64,000 nucleotides of DNA from Fibrobacteria bacterium. GTDB lineage: Bacteria; Fibrobacterota; Fibrobacteria; UBA5070. The notes beneath the pieces were generated by a model. It did not search any database, had not been told where the DNA came from, and worked only from the letters and a program-made list of their open reading frames with translations. Shown here one piece after another: positions 7,960 to 16,800 of the stretch (the stretch's first letter is position 1; the number at the start of each line of letters is the position of its first letter). Made by a program: the position numbers and the translations under genes. The DNA is taken from the NCBI GenBank assembly GCA_020633825.1, contig JACKCV010000003.1, forward strand, positions 186,001-250,000, given 5' to 3'.

Positions 7960-8327
7960 CAGGATAGAGCGCCCTTGTTCCAGAGGTACAGGTACACCCC
8001 TTCCAGCATCACCAGGAACGCAGCCAGGATGGCGACCATATCCCATCCTCCCTTGAGGAACTGGATTGCCCAGGGGTACAGGAAGGCGACTTCGATATCG
8101 AAGGCCAGGAAGATCATGGCCACCAGGTAGAACTTCACGGAAAACCGTTCGTCGGCGGTCCCGACAGTCCGGGAAAGCCCGCATTCGTAGGGCTCTTCCT
8201 TGGAGGCGAAGGTTTTCCTCTGCCGATTCAGAAACCAATTGGCTCCCACCATGAAAGAGGGAATGGCCACGCCCAGAAGGCCGAGGACCGTCAGAGGGAA
8301 GACGATGTCGAAGGTGGTCGGATTCAT
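7956..8327 (-). CDS. nuoA: NADH-quinone oxidoreductase subunit A (NuoA / ND3)
   Basis: This 123-residue membrane subunit of Complex I has three predicted transmembrane helices (about residues 8-28, 62-84 and 92-112). The conserved loop EEPYECGLSRTVG has the cysteine of the ND3 switch loop, and FSVKFYLVAMIFLAFDIEVAF is the most conserved stretch of the family, with FDIEVAFLYPW. The ATG at 8327 follows AGGGAACC, a reasonable ribosome binding site, and TACATT lies 10 nt upstream. No other nuo gene is present: downstream are the palindrome and minisatellite, upstream a CsgG-like gene. Either the nuo operon is split or this is an extra copy. Confidence 0.95.
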   Translation of the reverse strand: MNPTTFDIVFPLTVLGLLGVAIPSFMVGANWFLNRQRKTFASKEEPYECGLSRTVGTADERFSVKFYLVAMIFLAFDIEVAFLYPWAIQFLKGGWDMVAILAAFLVMLEGVYLYLWNKGALSW

Positions 8328-8382
8328 GGTTCCCTGAAATGTAGAATGCTTCTCACCGACCAAGGGGACGAGCGGGAGACGA

Positions 8383-9405
8383 TCAGTACCATCCCCCCAC
8401 GAAGGGAAACAAGCGACTTTCCCCCTGCTTCTTCCACACGTTGACCAGTCCGAACTGGAGCCCTTGGGTTTCCCCGGAGAGATTCACCGCTCCCGCCTGG
8501 ATCCCGCGCAAGGGACCCGCGATGTTCAGAAGGCCAGCCTGGATGCACCCGCAGTTTCGTGCGGAGTTCACCACGCCCGCCTGGATGCCTATCTGCTTTT
8601 CGCTGAAATTCCCGGCCCCCGCCTGGATGCCGCGGGAGGAGCTGTCGACCTGGTTCAGGATTCCCACTTGGAACCCTCGCAGATGATCGATGGTCCCCCA
8701 CCCCACATCGATGGCGAAGCCCGTGACGGTTCGGGCGGGAGGGATGGCCACGACGCCCAGCACCACTTGGAAAGGCTGTCCCACCAAGGGCGGTTCGACG
8801 ACGGGTGCGACCACCGGAAGGAGGCCGGAGTCGGGTGGTGGCGGAAGGGGTAGACCCAAGGAATCCGGGGTGACGACCCGAGGCAGGGTTGCCGCCAGAT
8901 TGGTCATCGCCTCGACCAATCCGGTGGCTTTGGCTTCCTGGGGCTTCGGGGTGGCTCCGACCAGTTTCCGGGCCAGTTGCCCCATTCCTTTCGTGAGCAC
9001 GACATCCACGGGTTCCTTCATGTCCACGACGGCGGAACGCCCGATCTCTCCCGTCTCCACGTCGATTTCGCGGGCCGACACGGACCAGGTGTTGCCGATG
9101 TGGGCCACGCTTCCCGCGATCATCCGACGGACTCCCAGGATCCGGCCGGTCTGGACCGCGCATTCCGTGCTGGTGCATCCTGTTTCCTGGAATCCCTGCT
9201 CGACCAGGACCTGATCCATGCGCTCGCGTTCCAGCAATCGGAAGGCATCGAGCTGGGACAACTCGGCGCGAAAGCGATCGGCCAGGATCTGGGTTTCCTC
9301 GGGAGAGACCCCGCGAGCTTGGAAGTCGACGACGGCAGCGGTGGGCGCCAGGGAGTCGGGACTCCCGCCAAAAAGGCCCAAAGCCAGGAGGAGCAGGGAG
9401 GTCAT
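8383..9405 (-). CDS. CsgG-like secreted protein with LA_2272-type repeats
   Basis: This 340-residue protein starts with a short signal sequence (MTSLLLLALGLFGG). Residues 20-150 resemble the CsgG/LpoB-like fold: AAVVDFQARGVSPEETQILADR (in part), FRLLERERMDQVLVEQGF, CTSTECAVQTGRILGVRRMI and GSVAHIGNTWSVSAREID. A proline-rich linker (about 185-205) follows. The C-terminal 130 residues carry six repeats of the form GIQAGxxN (GFQVGILN, GIQAGAGN, GIQAGVVN, CIQAGLLN, GIQAGAVN, GLQFGLVN), as in LA_2272 surface-repeat proteins of Leptospira. It probably acts at the cell envelope. The start at 9405 has TATCTT 6 nt upstream and no Shine-Dalgarno. Confidence 0.7.
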   Translation of the reverse strand: MTSLLLLALGLFGGSPDSLAPTAAVVDFQARGVSPEETQILADRFRAELSQLDAFRLLERERMDQVLVEQGFQETGCTSTECAVQTGRILGVRRMIAGSVAHIGNTWSVSAREIDVETGEIGRSAVVDMKEPVDVVLTKGMGQLARKLVGATPKPQEAKATGLVEAMTNLAATLPRVVTPDSLGLPLPPPPDSGLLPVVAPVVEPPLVGQPFQVVLGVVAIPPARTVTGFAIDVGWGTIDHLRGFQVGILNQVDSSSRGIQAGAGNFSEKQIGIQAGVVNSARNCGCIQAGLLNIAGPLRGIQAGAVNLSGETQGLQFGLVNVWKKQGESRLFPFVGGWY

Positions 9406-9411
9406 GGCGAA

Positions 9412-9417
9412 AAGATA
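9412..9417 (-). promoter_or_regulatory. -10 hexamer TATCTT before the CsgG-like gene
   Basis: TATCTT reads on the minus strand, followed by TTCGCC and then the ATG at 9405: a 6-nt spacer with no room for a ribosome binding site. Confidence 0.55.
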
Positions 9418-9565
9418 GGCCGCGGAGTCGTGCTCCGGTCTTTCCCGTGTGGGTGGATGTGTTCCCCGTCACAATCGAACCACCCACGGGCGGTGGCCCT
9501 CCCCCAGGAGGGCTTCCCGCGCAACGACCTCGCCGTTCCGCGGTCCATCATCTTGGGAGCGAAGG

Positions 9566-12500
9566 TCACTTTCTCCCGATGCGGAACACCTTGTTCGCCA
9601 GGAGACTTCCATCCTGGGCGATCAGGACGGCGCGGAGCAGATAGACACCGGGAGTGACGGGAATGCCGATTTCGTCCCGGCCATTCCATGCCAGCAGATA
9701 ATCCGCGGAAGTCTCGGCGTCCTTGGGATACAGCACCCCTTCCCAATGACCGATAGCGATGCCGATGTTGTCGTAGAGATAGATGGAGACGTCGGTGGGC
9801 TCCCAGATCCGGACCATCGCCCCCTGATCCCCTTGGGGGAATTTCCCGCGGGAATCCGGCTTGACCAATCGGAAGACGGGCTTGGGGGAGGACGAGGAGG
9901 ATTCCACCTTGCGCAGGGGCTCGTGCGGGTCCACCTCGGCGGGCGGGACGTCGAATTCGAGCTCGAGATTCGTGCGCACGAGATCTTCGGCGTGGTCGGG
10001 ATCCTGGTAGGTGAGAGTGACCAACCAAGGTGCGCGGGGGCTGCGGCGTCCCCATTGGGGATCGACGGTCTCCGCCGGTACGCGTAGACGATACTCGCCG
10101 GTGTTCTTGCCGGTTTCTCGGAGTTCCAGACGGGTGTTCCCCACGGTCACGACCAGTGTCCCCGGGCGCAGCGGATCGACATCCCGATCGGTCACCCGGA
10201 TGGTCACGGAATCTCCGGCGCGCGGATCCGCCTTGGCGGGGTTCACCGAAATCGTTCCCGGGAACCACGGGGAAACCACCTCCAGCAGGGATTTGGCCGT
10301 GTCACCATAGATCGGATCGATGAACCGTCCTTCGATCAGGACCGGGTGCAAGGACTCGGGAAGCAGTTCCAGGAGATCCCGAGCGCCCTGCCAGGAAAGT
10401 TCGGCGAGTTGGGTGAGCTGCGTGCTGGGCAGGAGTCCCGGGCCGGTGAGAAGCACGGTGGCCTCCCCGCGGGCGTCGGCATTTCCACCGTCGAGCTTGA
10501 TCAGGATGTTCTGGGGAGCAGCCGGGTCGGCGGCGAGCACCAATCGCAGGGGGGGACGCTGCACGATGGCACCGGCACTCAGGGCGGGCAAGGCGCGGTC
10601 GACGGGAAGCACGGCGAACAAGGAATCGATTCCCGCCAAGGGCCTCCCCAAGCGGAGCGTATCGCCGGAAGTCGACATCGCCTGGGAGAAGGGAACCTCT
10701 CCGGAGAAATCCCCCCCTGGATTGCGCTGCAAAACGAGGCGAACCGTATCGCGTCCATGGGCGACGAGGATCGTGCGAGTCAGTCCGGAGGACCAGGGGT
10801 CGACCAACCGAACCTCCACGTGACCGCGAGGACCCGAAACGACCGGCGAGACGATGCTCAAGGAACGTCGGGGCACCGGGATCACCAGGGAGTCACGAGC
10901 CGTATCCCCGTAGACGGGATCGATGAACCAGCCCTGGACGAGGAATTGTTCTCCTCCGATGGAAGCCAATTCCTCCAGGAGATCGATGTTTCCCGTTCCG
11001 AATTCGTCCAGTGCGACGGGCAAGGAGCGGGTGGCGGACACCTGCGCGACGCGCTGTCCCCTCAAGTCCGTTTCTCCTCCTGTCAACTGGAGGGACACCG
11101 TCGAGCCCATCCCGGGTTGGAGTACGAGCGACATGGGCGGGCGGATCACCAGTGCCGTGTCCCGCAGCGTGTCCCCCGAAGGCGCGTAGACCAGGAAGGC
11201 TCCGATGGAATCGGGAACCAGGGAATTGGGCTGCGCGATCCACACCGTGTCCGCTCCGGGACGCAGCGGGCCTTGCCGGAAATAGAACGCTCCCGAGAAG
11301 GTCGAATCGGGCATCCGGTTCAACCGGACGTTGCCGAGGGAGCGGTCGCGCCTCCAGAGGGTGACCAGCACCGACGATCCGGGAACTCCGGGCAAGGAGG
11401 CTTCCAGGCCCAGGATTCCGACCGGCCCCAGACTCGAAGCCACACTGTAGCGCAGGAAGGTGGAAGGCACCGGAACCTGGGTGGAATCGCTGAGGGTGTC
11501 CCCGAAGATGGGATCGACATAACTCCCCCTGACCGTGGCCAATCCTTCGGGACCTCCCGCCACCAAGGTGGTCATGCTGAGGAGCGCTCTTCCGGTGGAG
11601 TCCAAGCTGACCCCGAGGGTCCGCGTCCCCACCGACAAGCGTACCGGAAGCTCCTTGCGGGAATCGGGAATGCCCCCGTCGAGGGTGACCTGGACCATCT
11701 GCCCCACTCCCGTCCACTCCACCTGGATCCGTGGAAGGTTGCGGATCACCAGGGCTGTATCAGACAGGAGGGAATTGTCCAACGACCACACCAGGGTGGC
11801 GACGAGGGAGTCGGGGGTTGTCGCCGACGGCTCCGACAACCAGAGCGTGTCCCCCGTCGGGCGGCGGGGCCCCTGCAGGAACGGCACCGAAACCTGGTAG
11901 AGACTGTCCTTCTGCTTGGCCAAGGTCACGGTGGCCAGAGGCACTCCGTGACGCGAGATGGTGACGGAAACGGTCTTGGTCTTCTGCCCAGGCAGATTCG
12001 CTTCCAGCCCGAACGTCCCCGCATACGAAGGCAGGGAACTTGGCACCCACCGCAATTGCGCGGCCCGAAGGGCGCGAACTTCCAGGGACGCCTCGGCGCA
12101 GTCCCGTCCATCGCGCGGATGGCACCAATCGGCCCGCAGGGTATCGAGGCCGGATCGGACTTCGAACCCGTTGTTCCCGGGGACCGCCGGAGTCAGGCGC
12201 GCGATGGCCAGAGGAACCTTCCGTCCCCATCCATCCGGAGGGATCGCATCCTTGTTGCCCAGATCGACTTGTTCGGAATCCCCCATTCCGGAGGAGGTCC
12301 GGACTCGCAGTGGCAGGTCGGGATTGGTCCCGGAGGGTTGGAGCAGGACGCCGACTTGGGTTTCGCCTTCGGAAAGGAAAGGCACTTCCTTCCATCCTCC
12401 ATCGAGGAGGGAGAGGCGTGTCGGTTCGAAGCACTGGGAAAGGAAAGGGGAGGTGCCGATGGGGGTTTCGCCCATTGGGGCCTCGGGACCGGAAACATCG

Positions 12501-13660
12501 AGAACCACCAAGGTGGTCTCGGGTTTCAGGGCCGCACCCGATCCAATGGTGGAGGCGATCCGGACGTAGTTCGGGCCGGATTGAAGGGCCACCACGGAAT
12601 CGAGGATCAGACGATCGGAGAGGGAATCGCGACGAACGGATTTGGTGACGGAAACCTGTCCGTTGCTCAGGTTTTCCACCACGGCCTGGGAGACTCCGAT
12701 CCGACGGCTCACCGAGGCGACGATGGCATTGATCACGCCCTGGAGACTGTCGGGCTGATCGGGGGGAACGACGAATTTCTCTCCCCCTGTGACGGAGGTG
12801 ACGAAATCGAGCTCGGGGGTCTTGTCCTCCGACTGCCCCAGGTACACGGCGTAGATCGGGGGGGTATCGTCCCCGCCGACCAGGGCGCGATACTGATTGG
12901 CATCGGAGGGCTCGCCATCCGAAACCAGGATGATCGCCTGGGAGTGGGTGGTCCTGAATTTGGCCATCCAATCGATGGCTTCCTTCAGGGGAGGTGCCCA
13001 CTTGGTTCCGGAGATGACCGGCAACAATCCCGTGCTATCGAGAAGAACCTGACGGTTGGCATCGGAAAGCGGTCGCATCTCCAAGGCCTGACGGATCACG
13101 CCGCTGAACTGGATCACCCCCGCGCTGGAGGTCGGATCGAAGGCTGCCTGGGAGAGCAAGGCTTGCCGCACGGCCTCGGCCCGCCAGGAGTACACGTCGT
13201 TGGCTTCGGTGCAATTGGGGCGTTCCTTGGAGACGATCTGCTGGACGGTGTCGAAACCGATGGAATCGGCACCCGTGTGGCCCGCCAGATGGCGAGGACG
13301 GAGCAGCGGATCGCCGAGTTTGGAGACGTTCTGCGAACACCCCGGTGTGAAGAACGAGGTATCCCCGGCACTGCTGACCCAATACCCCCACGCCTCCATG
13401 CTGGTGGAATTGTCGATGACGTATACGATATCCGAAGAAAATTTGGAGGACTCGATCGAGGCGCAGAGCGCCAAGCCCTCTCCACCAATGCGCGTCACAT
13501 TCCCCGGGAGAGTGATGGTCTGCCCGTTCCAGAGGTGAGGATCGAGGCAATTGATGGCCCCTTCGGCGGGAACCGCGAGGTCGCACCGGGGTGTGGCGGC
13601 GAAGAGCTGGGCGGCGAAAGCGGCCAGAAAGGTCATGACGAACATGAGTTGCGGAGCCAT
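9566..13660 (-). CDS. Giant secreted VWA-domain protein, paralogue 1
   Basis: This 1364-residue protein has a signal peptide (residues 1-22, cut near FAATPRC). A von Willebrand A domain covers about residues 75-320, with the metal site DNSTSM (D83, S85, S87) and AIILVSDGEPSD downstream. The central part consists of repeated beta-rich modules, each with a GDTLxL/SxP element, an LDGGxxD-R element and FxDPxYGDT (three or four copies). The last 75 residues (VSIYLYDNIGIAIGHWEG to GVYLLRAVLIAQDGSLLANK) resemble the FlgD-like Ig domain that ends many FCB secreted proteins. Function is unknown; adhesion or cell-surface scaffolding is inferred. The start has TATTGT 6 nt upstream. Confidence 0.85.
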   Translation of the reverse strand: MAPQLMFVMTFLAAFAAQLFAATPRCDLAVPAEGAINCLDPHLWNGQTITLPGNVTRIGGEGLALCASIESSKFSSDIVYVIDNSTSMEAWGYWVSSAGDTSFFTPGCSQNVSKLGDPLLRPRHLAGHTGADSIGFDTVQQIVSKERPNCTEANDVYSWRAEAVRQALLSQAAFDPTSSAGVIQFSGVIRQALEMRPLSDANRQVLLDSTGLLPVISGTKWAPPLKEAIDWMAKFRTTHSQAIILVSDGEPSDANQYRALVGGDDTPPIYAVYLGQSEDKTPELDFVTSVTGGEKFVVPPDQPDSLQGVINAIVASVSRRIGVSQAVVENLSNGQVSVTKSVRRDSLSDRLILDSVVALQSGPNYVRIASTIGSGAALKPETTLVVLDVSGPEAPMGETPIGTSPFLSQCFEPTRLSLLDGGWKEVPFLSEGETQVGVLLQPSGTNPDLPLRVRTSSGMGDSEQVDLGNKDAIPPDGWGRKVPLAIARLTPAVPGNNGFEVRSGLDTLRADWCHPRDGRDCAEASLEVRALRAAQLRWVPSSLPSYAGTFGLEANLPGQKTKTVSVTISRHGVPLATVTLAKQKDSLYQVSVPFLQGPRRPTGDTLWLSEPSATTPDSLVATLVWSLDNSLLSDTALVIRNLPRIQVEWTGVGQMVQVTLDGGIPDSRKELPVRLSVGTRTLGVSLDSTGRALLSMTTLVAGGPEGLATVRGSYVDPIFGDTLSDSTQVPVPSTFLRYSVASSLGPVGILGLEASLPGVPGSSVLVTLWRRDRSLGNVRLNRMPDSTFSGAFYFRQGPLRPGADTVWIAQPNSLVPDSIGAFLVYAPSGDTLRDTALVIRPPMSLVLQPGMGSTVSLQLTGGETDLRGQRVAQVSATRSLPVALDEFGTGNIDLLEELASIGGEQFLVQGWFIDPVYGDTARDSLVIPVPRRSLSIVSPVVSGPRGHVEVRLVDPWSSGLTRTILVAHGRDTVRLVLQRNPGGDFSGEVPFSQAMSTSGDTLRLGRPLAGIDSLFAVLPVDRALPALSAGAIVQRPPLRLVLAADPAAPQNILIKLDGGNADARGEATVLLTGPGLLPSTQLTQLAELSWQGARDLLELLPESLHPVLIEGRFIDPIYGDTAKSLLEVVSPWFPGTISVNPAKADPRAGDSVTIRVTDRDVDPLRPGTLVVTVGNTRLELRETGKNTGEYRLRVPAETVDPQWGRRSPRAPWLVTLTYQDPDHAEDLVRTNLELEFDVPPAEVDPHEPLRKVESSSSSPKPVFRLVKPDSRGKFPQGDQGAMVRIWEPTDVSIYLYDNIGIAIGHWEGVLYPKDAETSADYLLAWNGRDEIGIPVTPGVYLLRAVLIAQDGSLLANKVFRIGRK

Positions 13661-13666
13661 GGCGTA

Positions 13667-13672
13667 ACAATA
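13667..13672 (-). promoter_or_regulatory. -10 hexamer TATTGT before VWA paralogue 1
   Basis: TATTGT, then TACGCC, then the ATG at 13660 on the minus strand. The 6-nt spacer is the same as for paralogue 2, although the hexamers differ. Confidence 0.5.
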
Positions 13673-13810
13673 CGCCCAACCGTTCGCCGTTGGCGTTCAG
13701 TTTGAACGCTTTGTCGGGGAAAACTGGACTCACCTGGAGACAGCGGATATCTGGAGTCGAGGCTCCAGACTAGGCTGCAGGCCCCCTCGCAACCACCAAT
13801 CCCGCAAGCA

Positions 13811-16800
13811 TCATCGCCGGCCCAAGGTATACACCTTGTTCTCCAGAAGCGTCCCGTCCATGGCGATCAGAACCGTCCGCATCAGATAGATCCCCGGAGG
13901 GGCGGGCGCGCCATGGGCATCGAGCCCGTTCCACACGATCCGGTAGACCTGCGAGGAATCCGCACTGCGGGGTTTGAGCCGTCCTTCCCACTGCGACACC
14001 CCGATTCCCAAGTTGTCGTAGAGGTAGACCAGGACCCGCGAGGTCTCCCAAATCTCCATCTCCACCCCTTGGCTTCCACGGGGAAAGTGGCCTTGCGCAT
14101 CGGGTTTCCGGACCTGCAGAACCGTGCCTCCCTTCCCGGAGCGGTCGACCGCGGGAATCAGGGTTTCCCGTGGCTGGAGATCCGGGAGGGGGACATCGAA
14201 CTCGAGAACCACCCAGGCCGTGGAGCGGTCCTGTCGGTGGTCGGGGTCGATGTATTCCACTTCCATGCGCCAGGGATCTCGCGGAGCATGGTTTCCCCAT
14301 CTGGGGTCGAGGCGGTCGGCGGAGGTCCGTAACACGTACTCTCCGGTGTGACGACCGGTTTCACGCAACTCCAGAACCTCCGTCCCCACGGTCACCCGAA
14401 CCGTCCCAGGCACCAGGGAGTCGGGATCCTTGTCCCACACGCGCACCCAGACGCTGTCCTGGTCTCGCGGATCGATCTTGAGGGGCGAGACCTCCAAACG
14501 GGAGGGAAACCACGGCGAAGGAATGCGCAGCACCGCCCAGGCCGTGTCTCCATATACGGGGTCGACGAAGCGGCCACGCACCGTCACCGAATCGAGGGAC
14601 TCCTCCAGGAAAGGGCCAAGGTCCCGCTCTCCGCTCCAGGTCAAATCGCCCTGCGCTCGCAGGGAATTCTTCGGCTGTCCGGGCGGGGACTCGAATGCGA
14701 CCTCGGCGGTGCCCGTGGGGTCGGCGTTGCCCCCCTCCAGGTGCATCGCAACGGCATGGGGCTTCCCCGGCACAGGAGTGAAGTTCAACATCAGGGTCGG
14801 CCGAAGGATGGTGGAACGATCGAACAACGCCGGCTGGGCCTGCCGGACAGGGAGCCAGGCGAAAAGGGAATCGATTCCCGCCCGAGGACGCCCGAGCGCA
14901 AGAGTGTCTCCGTCGACCTGCGGAAGCTGGGAGAAGGGGATTTCCCCCTCGAAGGTCCCCGAGACCCCACGGAGCAACACCATGGGGAAGGAATCTCGGC
15001 CGTGGACCAGAACCACACCCAGTTCCAGGCTGGTTTCGAAAGGATCCTGCACCACGATCCGGAGAGATCCCCGCGGCCCCGCCACGGAGGATGCGGAAAA
15101 GCGGATCGACCGGGTCGGAACGGCGAGATTCAAGGAGTCCCGCAGCGTGTCCCCGTAGACTGGATCCACGAACACGGCCCGAACCCGCGCCTGGTTGCTT
15201 GCGACGCGGACCAATTGATCCAGAAGGTCGATTCTTCCCTGTCCCGTAGAGTCGAGATCGACCGACGTGGGGGAAACGACGAAGACCACAGCCACGCGAC
15301 GCCCGAAGCCATCGGACTGACCGCCTTGGACCGCCAGGTGCACCCCGGACGCACCATCGGATCGCAAGGTCAGGGACGATGGAGGCCGGTGCACCAAGGC
15401 GGTGTCCCGGAGCGTGTCCCCGGTGGCGCGCAAGACCAGGAATGCCGCGATCGAATCCGGAAGTTTCGGATCCGGACCCGGGAGCCAGAGACTGTCCCCC
15501 AAAGGACGAGCGGGCCCCTGACGGAAGAAGAAGGATCCGCGGTAGGACGAATCCGGGGCGCGTGCGAGGTCCACGAACCCGACGACCCCTCCTCGGCGCA
15601 CCAACCCGACCCGAACCGAAGGCTCGGTCGCTCCCGGCAGATCGGCGTGCAACTCCAGAGTCCCCGTGGGACCCACCGCGTTGCGGATCGTGTATTGCAG
15701 GCTCATCCTGGGAACCGGAACCGCGACGCTGTCCCAGACCGTGTCTCCGAAAACGGGATCGAGGAACATTCCTCGCACCATGACCGACAGCCCACGACCA
15801 CCGGTGGCCAGGGTCGAGGCGTCCACCACTTCGCGTCCCAGGGAATCCAGGACCACACGCAGACTGCGCCCGGAGGCGGTCAGCTGGACTGGTCGCTCCC
15901 CCCGGGGATCCGGGGATCCTCCATCCAGGGTCACCTGGATCTCCGCCCGACTTCCCGTCCAATCGAGACGAAGCATCGGGGGTGTCCTCACGATCCGCGC
16001 GACATCGGAAAGCGTGTCCCCGAGCAGTCCCCAAACGAGGTAGGCCACCAGGGAATCCGGTTCGAGGGTGGGAGGCAAGGGGAGGGCCAACGAATCCCCT
16101 CCCGCAAGCCGGGGACCTTGCGCGAAAGGAACGTCCGCGCGAAACAGCGAGTCCTGGACGCGAGTCAGGCGAAGGCGCGCCAGCAAGGCTCCACGACGAT
16201 GGATCGTGGCTTCCACGAAGGTTCCGATCTGGCCGGGAAGGATCGCTTCCAGCAGGAGGGAACCGCGCGGTCCCGTGGTCGTCCCGGGAATCCACCGCAA
16301 GGCGGCATCCCGTTGGGCCAGGACCTCCAAGCTTCCCTCGGCGCAATCGCGGGCATCCCGAGGATGGCACCACGCGCCCCGCAGCGTGTCGATTCCCGAA
16401 CGAACCTCGAAGACGGCATTGGAAGGAATGGGCGGAGTGACCCGGGCCACGGCCAATGCGGAGAAGCGCCCCCAACGGCCGGGGGAAAACACATCGAAGC
16501 TCCCGAGACTCTGTCGTTCGGCATCCCCGGCACCGGATACGATCTGCACCCCCAACGGAAGGGGAGCTTTCCCCGACGGGACCAAGGAAACCCCCACCCT
16601 CGCGACGGCTTCCGTGACCGAAGGCACGGGAACGGAGTCCGGACCGAGGAACTCCAACCGGCTCGCTTCGAAACACTCCCCCGCGAACGGGGTCGCAGGC
16701 AAGGGCGAATTCCCCAGAGGCAGGGATTCCGAAGCCACATCGAGGAGGAAGGTCGAGGTGTCGAGCACCGCGCCGGACGTCGTTCGGTATCCGGTGATCC

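Noticed and set aside
6613..8130. A 505-codon open frame through the minisatellite, and several others on both strands
   Set aside because: The repeat has no stop codons in most frames, and units of 81-88 bp shift the frame from one to the next. The predicted protein changes its repeat pattern with each unit and runs on antisense to nuoA.
10346..13705. Long plus-strand frame (over 1100 codons) opposite VWA paralogue 1, and a similar one at 14348-18727
   Set aside because: It is the mirror frame of a strongly G/C-biased gene. The minus-strand frame has a signal peptide, a complete metal site and a clear paralogue.
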